From contig BAAHQB010000019.1 of NCBI GenBank assembly GCA_054601695.1, positions 434,001 through 498,000 of the forward strand: DNA of 64,000 nt. The letters are read 5' to 3'. This document shows positions 1 to 64,000 of this stretch, one piece after another. Source of the DNA: Amorphochlora amoebiformis. Taxonomy: Eukaryota; Cercozoa; Chlorarachniophyceae. Both the position numbers and the translations under genes were made by a program. Numbering within the stretch: the first letter of the stretch is position 1; every line of letters starts with the position of its first letter. Under the pieces are notes generated by a model, which was not told where the DNA came from, made no database searches, and was given only the letters and a program-made list of their open reading frames with translations.

Positions 1-526
1 CCATGGCATGTACCCTGAAAAATCCCCAAAAAAATACTCAGGGGATTTGCACAGTTGCATAAGCCCAAATGTGCACTTCACGCCGGTTAAATAACTTATA
101 AGGTGTTATATCCCTACCCTGGCTTCCCGCCTGGACTTGGTATGGTCTCCGAGCAAGAGGTTCCTACAGTTTGAAAAATATCTTTGATGCTCACTGTTTA
201 CGTCTATAGTATTTCTAAAATATAAATATAAATATCATATACCTTACATAGGGGTTTCAAATGTATAGATAGGGTAAGCCTATGCTTAATGATATGAAAT
301 CAAACACAAAACACACATATTTACATATATATATATATATGATGAATAAGTAAATATATATATATATGTATATTATAATGTATACATGAGAGGGGAAAAA
401 GAGGAGAGCAGAAGAGGTTAAAAGGGATAAATATTCTAGGGAGTGAATTCAACTAGGCACAAATGGAGAGAGGAAAAAAAACGTCGGAAGATGCATAAAT
501 ATGGAATATATGTTTATGAATATTCA

Positions 527-559
<33 letters not shown>

Positions 560-587
560 CATATAAACACAGATATATACATATATT

Positions 588-627
<40 letters not shown>

Positions 628-764
628 GTATATATATATATTCATCCACTATGTGTTTAGATATGATATGTACATATTATGTACATATATATTTATACAT
701 ATATACATACATATATTTACATATATTCGTACGTGTGCGTAGAATTATACACAATTAGACATAT
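1..764. other. Left flank, no gene recognised
   Basis: Non-repetitive DNA at 1-300 is followed by TA-rich sequence. On the minus strand a short AG-bounded open stretch around 115-175 ends near a GTAGGG donor-like site and could be an exon of a gene lying off the left edge, but nothing identifies it. The open frame at 443-742 is translated TA microsatellite. Confidence 0.3.
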
Positions 765-1020
765 AGCCTTCGGTCTACTGGAGATCATGTGGATCTTGGC
801 GATTGCTGGATATCGCCTCTTCCGGTACTGCTGGTGCTACCGGGTAGTGACGGGACTCCAGAATACCAGGTGACAAGGCGTGATCTCACGCCATGTCGGA
901 ATCATTTTCGATGTTCGATCGAAATTCGGAGAATAACGACAACCGTTTTAGAAGTTATCATTGGAGAGAATAAACGGAAATCGTGGACCACCGGTGGTAT
1001 ATCATACCGCTGTGCCAACT
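765..1020 (+). repeat. Dispersed repeat, subfamily A, copy 1
   Basis: About 250 bp of non-TA sequence that aligns over most of its length with 51540-51832. Shared landmarks are a near-palindrome at 877-892 (GGCGTGATCTCACGCC), the segment TTCGATCGAAATTCGGAGAA, and a 3' end resembling ACCGGTGGTATATCATACCG followed by TGTGCCAAC. The 3' end runs directly into (TA)n. No coding capacity was seen. It resembles a short non-autonomous retroposon or MITE; the class is not determined. Confidence 0.6.
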
Positions 1021-1206
1021 ATATATATGTGTGTATATATGTGTATGTATGTGTATACACACATATATATATATATATAGATAATATATATATTGATATA
1101 TAATTTATACCATATGTAAATGATATATACATGTATATATATATATATATAACTATATATCTATATATCTGTATATATATATACATACATACATACATGT
1201 ATATAT

Positions 1207-1271
<65 letters not shown>

Positions 1272-1286
1272 CATATACATATATAA

Positions 1287-1548
1287 CGTGCTGATGGCCA
1301 CTCTAGACAGCATAGTCGAACACTACACAAGAAATTATACCTATAGAATCAGTCTGAGATTGCTGGAAATATTAGTGAATACCCAGAACCCGCGATTCTT
1401 GGATTTTGAAGGTATCGCACCTCTAGATAGTTCCCCGAATTCGAGAGAAGCTCATGCGCGTGCACAGAGAGAAAGTTATAATGGCATAATTCAAGCGAGT
1501 CTTAACCAATTAGGGAATACCAGTGGTATACCATAGCGCCCCGATAAC
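1287..1548 (+). repeat. Dispersed repeat, subfamily B, copy 1
   Basis: Shares ordered blocks with the reverse complement of 16172-16500: CTAGA.AGCATAGTCG, TATA.CTATAGAA, ATTCTTGG, AGGCTCATGC-like, and the terminal CAGTGGTATACCATA. The terminal block is also related to the 3' end of subfamily A. (TA)n follows the 3' end. The 82-aa open frame here is not conserved in the other copy, so it is probably non-coding. Confidence 0.55.
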
Positions 1549-1565
1549 AATAATATATGCGTATA

Positions 1566-1630
<65 letters not shown>

Positions 1631-2184
1631 CCGAATATAAATACCCGACATCCCAGCTTTTCTTTGTGGGCTACAAGACGTCTGAGGTTACGGATTAAAA
1701 TAGCAAGGATGAGAGTAATTGTGAAAAGACTGGGGTTTATACTAACATCAATAAGCCCTCATAGGTCTGATGAATGCCTATAGTGATCCATATATATATA
1801 TATATATGTATGTGTATAAGTACGTATATTTTTTGCATAGATAAATATATGTATGCCATATAAGTACGTATATGTTCTTATGTAAACAGACATACATACA
1901 TAGATATGTAAATATATATATTTGTATATATATATATATCTATATGTATTATATAATATATTTATATGTGTTTGCGCGTGTTATTTTTTTATGCATAATA
2001 CTATAAGAGACAAGAGTCGCGAACTGAGAGAACAAACACTGAAAGAGAGAGATGGACACGCATAAATAGACAGCTCCACCATAAATCGGAAAGATTACCT
2101 CAACGTGGCTTTGGTTAGAAGCCTAGATTAGGAGAGAGAAATCAATATGCACCCTATTCTCAATATCTCTGTGTGTGCGTGTAC

Positions 2185-2344
2185 CATGGATAGTTGCGCA
2201 CAATGATAATTTTGAAGACTTGAATCGACGCCTCTGGGAGACTGCCCCAACGACTTGGGGTTGTCGACGGCTCTTGGAGACTGCGTAAAACACTTCGCGG
2301 AGCTGTCGACGTCTCTGGGAGACTGTCTAAACGATTTCTCGGAG
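2185..2344 (-). CDS. Candidate exon with 14-residue tandem repeats
   Basis: Bounded on the minus strand by an AG acceptor (AAATAG) and a GT donor (ATG|GTACAC). The open frame carries three tandem units matching SS.K.F.QSPR.VD, of 14, 14 and 13 residues (42, 42 and 39 nt). The length change is a whole codon, which argues for translation. It lies downstream of the stop of the YHYH gene on the same strand, so it would belong to another gene running off the left edge or lacking its other exons here. Ser-Pro-Arg repeats suggest a disordered, phosphorylatable segment. Function is unknown. Confidence 0.4.
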
Positions 2345-2489
2345 CTATTTGTACACGTACACACAAATTTATATTATTTATAAATGTATTTACATATATA
2401 TATATTTATATATACATATATATTAACATATATTTATGTTCCTATATATATACATGTAATAGAATGTAAATATATAATTAAAATCATGC

Positions 2490-2521
<32 letters not shown>

Positions 2522-2558
2522 ATACATATACATATAGGTGTATATATTGTATATATTG

Positions 2559-2610
<52 letters not shown>

Positions 2611-2943
2611 TCCATGCTTTTGCGTATATCGGGACAGTCCCTATGACGACCATTAAACTGGTCGGAGGAGCCCTAATGGGGTTTATTCCTGCGGCGAGGG
2701 GGTGGACAAAATGCCATTAAAGACAAGAGAAAAAACGATGAACGGTATGTATTGCTTGCTTGCCATAAGTGTTCTCAGACATCGTTCACTTGTGATCAGT
2801 AGGTAGGTAATAATAATGGGATGAGCGGCTATTTATCATTTTAAACATTGATTTCACAACGTAATCTATCCTTGGCAGTGAGTAAATTCCTACTCTGCCT
2901 CACCTGATTGACACCGCAGTTCTGGTTAGAGGGTAGGGTCCTC

Positions 2944-2977
<34 letters not shown>

Positions 2978-3123
2978 CATATATATCTATTTATATATGT
3001 AATATGCTATATCTATATATTTATTATAAATATATATATATATATTTGAGTATATGTATGTATATATATATATGTATATGTCGTGATGTGAATAGATACC
3101 GATCATCTCGAAAGTCATAAGAG

Positions 3124-24371
<21,248 letters not shown>

Positions 24372-25284
24372 CCTCCTCAAGATTCTCGTTACACAGGACG
24401 AAGAGCGTCTAAAATACATGAAACCTTTGCTTAGACACCCCACCTCCCCTCCTCACCACAGGAAGAGATGAGCTTCGCAATTCTGAAGAGATTGTAAATT
24501 AATCACGGATTTGCACGCAATGGTCTCTTCGGCGAAAAGAGAAAGGCTTTGTGCAGTCCCACACAAAGTTCGCCTGGACTCTATATTGAGAATTTGTTGG
24601 AAAAGTGAGTTGGCAGTGTAACATCTCGGCTGCCACGTCACTGGTAAATTAGTGTCATGCTTATAGTCATGCTCTCGTTGGCTAGAAGGATTGTTCAGAA
24701 CTATTAAAGGGGATGTCAGTTGTGTTAGATAGGTATCAGTAGAACTTAACAACAGCTGTCAAGGAAATCGAGTGATGACTCTGATGAGTTATATACATAA
24801 ATTATTCTATGTATAAATAATCTAATATTGCAACAAAGATTCCCGTGATGTTCGTGAGGTTCGTGAGAGGAAAAGAAGAGTGGAGAGAGAGGGAAGAAGA
24901 GAGAGAGACAAGAAGAAAGAGACAGACTGGCTGCAACTCCACCAACACACGCGAGCTTAAACGTAGTTTGCAGCTTGTTGATTGTGATCCACACCAGTAG
25001 GAGGGCTTGGAACGCGCGTGGCGCATCGCAGACCGCCCGTCATGATAGGCACGTGGACGTCACGCTGGGTGACTACAGGCGCGACCAACCATAGGAGTGC
25101 TCGAAAAGTTCGGATAGTGTGGGAGCTTTTTGATTAAGGTGAAAGGACTTAAAGGTTCTAATTACATTAGAGGGTAGAAGGTACTTCATTTCAAAATCAC
25201 CTAAGTAGTGGCCATGAAAAACCATCATCGCCTCATCCAGGTACCCCATAACGTGCGCAGTCGGTTCATATCCCACGACGCCGT
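24372..25284. promoter_or_regulatory. Divergent intergenic region, YHYH gene / C2HC gene
   Basis: 913 bp between the two start codons, nearly free of (TA)n. It carries CACGTGGACGTCACG at 25050-25064, an E-box/G-box core fused to the palindrome GACGTC. A purine-rich patch lies at 24860-24925. Upstream in-frame ATGs for the YHYH gene exist near 24420 and 24443; 24371 was chosen because it gives a clean signal peptide. No TATA box stands out. Confidence 0.45.
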
Positions 25285-26547
25285 ATGATCGCCGCGCCTC
25301 TGTTGCAAGCTATTCAGGTGGACGCGACGCCCGTTGCGGCCCGCACAATCAACAGGAGGGAACCGTTTTCTGCACTTCCACGTGAGGTTCGAATACGTCG
25401 AAAATCGTCCGAGTTGTCCGAGAAAGAGCGGTGGTACTGCCCAGTCGGCTGCGGGAAATTCTATCGTCGAACATCATCGCGTTCGATTCGCAAGCACATG
25501 GAGATGTGCGAATTCTATCATCGAATAGCCAGCCCGCCAGCCCAAACCGAAAGAAAAATCAAGTTCGCTGTGGCACCCCTCGGTCCGCAGTCTCCTCAAC
25601 CCCGGCCCTCTATGAAGCTGTCTGTCAAGCATTATGGTTCCGTCGCACAATTCGCCAGGACGACCGTCACTCGGTGCGCGTCTACAGATCTGGGCGCCCT
25701 GAGTTTGATCGAAAACGTTGAGTTTCGCTCGACGTTCGAAGCTCAGAGGATTTTGGCTATTCGTCACCGCGGTTCTCACAAAAAGCACGCGAAAGCTCCC
25801 CATTGCAATCGGTCGTCACAAATCTGCCAGATTGTACCTTCTGTTAAGTTGGATGTGCACAACGTACCTTCTGGCCAACCCCTCTGGCTCGACAGTGACA
25901 TACCTCACAACATGGTAGATGGACGTGAGATTTTCCCTCGTCGCACGGTGCCAAGCTCTTCTCTTAATGAGGACTTGCACAGCGTGCCTCATGGTCCATC
26001 TCTCTGGGACCTTGATAATGACTTCACTCACGACTTTGTAGATCGAATTGAGGTATGCCGCCCTAATCGAGCGGTGTCAAGATCTTCTGTTCCTGGGATC
26101 GCGCACAATGTGCCTCTTTATCAACCTCACTGGGACCGTGACGGCGACTTAGTTCATAGTGAGGTGGACCGACGTCAGATCCGCGCTCCAGTCCCTCGTC
26201 CTCACGTAATGCCAAACTCTTCTATGAACAGGGAGAAGAGTCGCGTCAAGGCAGCTGCTCACCTGCGATCACCAAAGCCCAAGGCTTTCCCAACAAGGAG
26301 CAAATCATGCTCGCGATTGGAGTTCCCCTTCAGTCTGCCCTCTAATCCCAAGTGCACGGTGAAACCAGAGGTAGAGACTCGTCCTCTTGAATCAGAGTTA
26401 TCGCTATCTTTGGTGCCGAAGAGAGCACTCCCGCTGGTGCTGTCTCCTGAGATGAAAGCGAGAATCGAGAAGGACGAGGCACTGTTCAAGCGAGCGGGAA
26501 AGAGACTTAAACTCAGGCACGAGAAACTACGCGATCTCATGGGATAG
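25285..26547 (+). CDS. C2HC-finger protein with three ~42-residue H-VP-LW-D-D-H repeats
   Basis: 420 aa in one uninterrupted exon, unlike every other gene here; base composition is clearly more G+C rich than its surroundings. Start ATG 25285; stop TAG. Residues 52-75 read C-x3-C-x14-H-x3-C (CPVGC ... HMEMC), a C2HC-like zinc knuckle. Residues about 189-316 contain three tandem repeats whose anchors recur at H192/H232/H274 and W201/W241/W283: consensus roughly H-[NS]-V-P-x5-LW-x2-D-x-D-x2-H-x2-V-D, then an Arg/Pro/Ser stretch. The remainder is basic and Ser/Pro-rich; the C-terminus (about 395-420) is a charged helix ending KLRDLMG. I do not recognise the family. A nuclear nucleic-acid-binding role is inference from the finger and basicity. 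Single-exon structure could mean a retrogene or a domesticated mobile-element gene. Confidence 0.7.
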   Translation: MIAAPLLQAIQVDATPVAARTINRREPFSALPREVRIRRKSSELSEKERWYCPVGCGKFYRRTSSRSIRKHMEMCEFYHRIASPPAQTERKIKFAVAPLGPQSPQPRPSMKLSVKHYGSVAQFARTTVTRCASTDLGALSLIENVEFRSTFEAQRILAIRHRGSHKKHAKAPHCNRSSQICQIVPSVKLDVHNVPSGQPLWLDSDIPHNMVDGREIFPRRTVPSSSLNEDLHSVPHGPSLWDLDNDFTHDFVDRIEVCRPNRAVSRSSVPGIAHNVPLYQPHWDRDGDLVHSEVDRRQIRAPVPRPHVMPNSSMNREKSRVKAAAHLRSPKPKAFPTRSKSCSRLEFPFSLPSNPKCTVKPEVETRPLESELSLSLVPKRALPLVLSPEMKARIEKDEALFKRAGKRLKLRHEKLRDLMG

Positions 26548-26759
26548 AACTACCTGAGGGTATAGTCAAGAGGTTCACGCAACATTAAGGCTGACTCTAG
26601 AAGCTCTTAATGTTCGATAGTTTAATGTAGTCAGTAATTTGCCGTTCGTTGCGAATATGGGTTCAAATGATAAGAAGTTGTAAGTCGTCATGCTCGAGTC
26701 TGAGTCTTAATTCATGATGTGTAAATGTTGTTGATAATATACATACAAATATTACATAT

Positions 26760-26790
<31 letters not shown>

Positions 26791-26800
26791 GTACATATAC

Positions 26801-26850
<50 letters not shown>

Positions 26851-27789
26851 ACATATATATGTCATAGTATATATGTATATATGTATATATATACATATAT
26901 ATATCCATATTAACCTTTTGGTTTACAATACTAGAATAGTCCAGCTACTACTAGCCTACTAGGCTACTAGTAGTACTAGACCGTGTCTAGCGTGTACTGG
27001 TACTCTCAAATGATCAAGCAGTATATATACATATGATAGTAAATTATTAGAAATTTCATCATGACTGTGTCATGAACCGTATGTATGCCGTACAATATCC
27101 CCAATCTAACACTATAGTGTAACGTTAACTACATACTCAGATCATACATCTAGACATGTATACTAGATATAACACAGAACAACACCTATCACCTTAGTGA
27201 TCAATCTAGTCAATAATTAACTCTTCTAGTCTTGTTCAACTCTGGTTGTACTGACTGCATATGTATACTAAGATACATATCCAGTCCAGTCATGATATGA
27301 AACCTGTTTACTAGCACTGCTGGTTTTTGCTAGCTAGAGGATTGTCATAATCATTCTAGAATTATTCTAGTATTGTTTTTGTACTGAGTTCGACAATTCG
27401 TAACACTCAGAAGAAGTATGACATGCTCGATCAACTAGATCAAGAAACTCTAGATACAAGATATCATACAACACTAGCTAGACACTAGGTAGAGGGTGTT
27501 TAATTGACGTGTGAAGTTTAAGACTCTCATTATATTTAGAAGTTCGATATACTAGATATACGGTATAAGTAAATGACGGTAAATAAAGAATTTAAGTTGT
27601 GCCTATGCCTGATGAGATCAATCTAGCCTACACGCGCACGCCCCCGAGTTGAGCGGCAATACAGCTTGAGTCACTGTTTCATATATACTCGCAGCTTGAA
27701 TTGATATCTCTTGATGCTCGATGCACGTAAACAAAGAAGAAACAGCTTGTACGAATACGTCATTCTGACAATAACAAAATGCATAAATA

Positions 27790-27833
<44 letters not shown>

Positions 27834-27896
27834 GTATTTTGTATATTATATAATACGTAAAGCAACATAAAAAAACAACCATGTATGTATCACATA

Positions 27897-27977
<81 letters not shown>

Positions 27978-27982
27978 AAATG

Positions 27983-28033
<51 letters not shown>

Positions 28034-28059
28034 AAATATATATATATATATATGTATGT

Positions 28060-28097
<38 letters not shown>

Positions 28098-28099
28098 TA

Positions 28100-28135
<36 letters not shown>

Positions 28136-28256
28136 ATGTACACGTATGCAAGTATGTAATATATACATATATACGTAGATACATATAAATGTATGGATGT
28201 ATATATACTTAGATATACATATATACACATATTATATATATATATATATATGTATG

Positions 28257-28304
<48 letters not shown>

Positions 28305-28491
28305 ATATATGAACATATGTATATTTACTTCTCGCTAGTCGTCTATCCCTTTCCTTCATCTTCCACTCCCCCCCTCTGTTCAGTATCTCCGCTCTTTCTA
28401 GAGCTCTCACTCTCCGTGTTTCTATCTTGCAAATCCCATATCTCATCCTTGATTCTTTCTTCCCTGTTCTATCTCTCTCTATCTTTCATAT

Positions 28492-28525
<34 letters not shown>

Positions 28526-28547
28526 ATATATATATTTATATATATAT

Positions 28548-28579
<32 letters not shown>

Positions 28580-28795
28580 GCATGATTTACCTTGCAGAAA
28601 AAAATCATCGCATATTCTTGACCTAATTCTTTTCTCCATGATTGCTGCTGTCTTTAGGAGGAGCTGAAACCACAATCTGTTCACAGATTGTAAATTAGGC
28701 TAGTCTAGCAAAGATTAGGCTTAATCTAGACGCAGGCCTACAACTTGGCTTCAAGCACGAGGAACGGCAGGGTTAGGTGCATGGTTCGAATTGGA
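26548..28795. other. Convergent intergenic region with CTAG-rich island
   Basis: Lies between the stop codons of the plus-strand C2HC gene and the minus-strand TOG gene. After a short unique 3' flank and a TA tract, 26925-27630 holds about 22 CTAG tetranucleotides by hand count (about 3 expected by chance) and is poor in (TA)n. 27780-28320 returns to TA microsatellite. A perfect short palindromic cluster of CTAG-based words occurs at 26940-27000. Confidence 0.7.
28335..28662 (-). CDS. Two weak candidate exons
   Basis: On the minus strand 28593-28662 is flanked by TTTCAG and GTAAAT, contains [14 protein letters not shown] and joins in phase to about 28335-28459 (purine-rich, Arg/Glu/Lys-rich helix, ending before GTAAAT). 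They lie downstream of the TOG-gene stop, and no further exons could be chained. The second stretch is low-complexity purine sequence, which makes open frames cheap, so this may be chance. Confidence 0.25.
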
Positions 28796-44195
<15,400 letters not shown>

Positions 44196-44370
44196 CGGTC
44201 ACTGGCCGCCCCGAGGTTTCCGAAGATATATTAGGTCATTTCGCCTAAAAGAGAAAGGGGAAGGCTTGACCGCCGTGACAATTCGGTGACATAGTTCTTA
44301 ATAACGCTAGTAGTGTGACAGAGCGTGATACCACGTGACGTACTGTAGGATCACATCAACCCTAAAATCG
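44196..44370. promoter_or_regulatory. 175-bp bidirectional promoter, TOG gene / THUMPD1-like gene
   Basis: Only 175 bp separate the two divergent start codons, so both transcripts must be driven from here. The gap has no (TA)n. CACGTGACGTAC at 44332-44343 joins an E-box core to ACGT, and GTGAC recurs at about 44273, 44286, 44314 and 44335. No TATA box is evident. The same composite motif occurs in the 24372-25284 gap. Confidence 0.55.
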
Positions 44371-52442
<8,072 letters not shown>

Positions 52443-53093
52443 TGTAATAGCCAAGATAAATTTGAAGATAATAGAGAAAGTGGAAACATAGGAAACAATC
52501 TCTAGAATATAAACCTCTCGTCAGTGACTGAGATCTAGTACTATCTAGACTATAGGGACTGGATCTAGTAGATCTAGTAGATAGACAGACTCTACGCTCT
52601 AGACGCTGGCTAATATGCGTGTATGCACTAGATGCTGATTCTAGATACTAGCAATTTCTAGAATTTGAACCATTGATCATGTAGTACACATTCTAGACAT
52701 TCTAGATTATATCGGCCTAGTACTAGTAGTAGTAGTAGTAGCTAGGTAGTACTCTAGGTACTAGCAACACGCACAATGATTAAATCTAGTCACTAAGTCA
52801 CTAGAGCAATATTGCAGTGTGTCAGATAGCTAGGATAGTACTTGCAATGTCGAATCTTCTTAAATATTAATCCGCAACTTACTGGACTTAGTTGTCATGC
52901 ACTCATTGAACTATAGCTAGTATAGTCTAGCACAAGTGTATAGATCTGTAGATGGTGCATCTTGGTCGATTTACTAGAGTCTAGCTTCTAGAGCCTAGAC
53001 AGCTTGCGTGGGGTTAGGCTAGTTAGGCGGTCCCTACATGACATTGATTATTGTTTAACCACTAGAACCAGACCATTTTCCGAGCTGTAGAAG
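52443..53093. other. CTAG-rich island between convergent genes
   Basis: The whole gap between the THUMPD1-like stop and the CDK7-like stop. About 28 CTAG tetranucleotides by hand count in roughly 650 bp (2-3 expected), many as TCTAGA, ACTAGT or GCTAGC palindromes, with a (TAG)n run near 52727-52741. There is no (TA)n tract. The 3' UTRs of both genes must lie here. No gene was seen. Confidence 0.8.
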
Positions 53094-60355
<7,262 letters not shown>

Positions 60356-60593
60356 GATGGCAAGGCCAGGACTGGCCGATATAATTAAATCTGATATTAA
60401 CTGAAAAATTGCAGATATATCAATATAAGATATGTTGATATTGTTCGTATATATCCCTAGTATTACAATCATCCAGACGATATTTTTTTTTCCACCAGAT
60501 CTTTTCGCCTCAAGTCCACAGCTATTCCTTTTGGTTTTGGGTGCTCTGGGCGAGTTTCAGCAAGCATTCAGAGCTGAAATAATGCCTCTATAG
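60356..60593. promoter_or_regulatory. Divergent gap, CDK7-like gene / unknown plus-strand gene
   Basis: About 240 bp with no (TA)n tract between the proposed CDK7 start and the first supported exon of the plus-strand gene. A T-run followed by CCACCAG at 60484-60499 could be a splice acceptor for an additional upstream plus-strand exon. No CACGTG motif here. Confidence 0.3.

Positions 60594-64000
<3,407 letters not shown>

Noticed and set aside
28760-28790. tRNA or pol III B-box (GGTTCGAAT)
   Set aside because: No A-box at the right spacing and no cloverleaf can be drawn. It overlaps the 3' flank of the TOG gene.

Overview
This is nuclear DNA of a eukaryote, most likely a protist. It is A+T rich and roughly half (TA)n or TA-rich microsatellite. 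Genes are built from very short exons (mean about 57 nt) joined across long introns made of TA repeats and degenerate telomere-like TTAGGG/CCCTAA blocks. TAA, TAG and TGA are all used as stops and none falls inside an assembled exon, so the code looks standard. I cannot assign a lineage. The long Y/I/H/T-rich open frames are read-through of TA/CA microsatellite and are not genes.

I chained exons by hand, requiring splice sites, phase continuity and protein-family match. Left to right: (1) 3124-24371, minus, 37 exons, 759 aa: signal peptide, YHYH-domain ectodomain, about three membrane segments and a long cytosolic tail. (2) 25285-26547, plus, one exon, 420 aa: a C2HC-finger protein with three copies of a ~42-residue repeat. 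(3) 28796-44195, minus, 28 exons, 528 aa: a single-TOG-domain (CLASP/crescerin-type) microtubule protein. (4) 44371-52442, plus, 16 exons, 282 aa: THUMPD1/Tan1, the tRNA ac4C adaptor. (5) 53094-60355, minus, 17 exons, 312 aa: a CDK7-type kinase. (6) 60594 to beyond the right edge, plus: an unrecognised basic, Ser/Pro/Thr-rich protein. A possible further minus-strand exon with 14-residue repeats lies at 2185-2344.

Genes 1|2, 3|4 and 5|6 are head-to-head pairs and 2|3 and 4|5 are tail-to-tail. Two head-to-head gaps share a composite CACGTG + ACGT motif. Both tail-to-tail gaps are occupied by islands extremely rich in CTAG. At least four copies of a ~250-330 bp dispersed repeat run into (TA)n at the 3' end. 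Several recent local duplications are present, one exact.

The genes do not form one pathway: they cover tRNA modification, CDK-activation/transcription, microtubules and a surface protein. The most novel items are the YHYH membrane protein, the 42-residue repeat protein, the CTAG islands between convergent genes, and the intron architecture with micro-exons of 8-15 nt.
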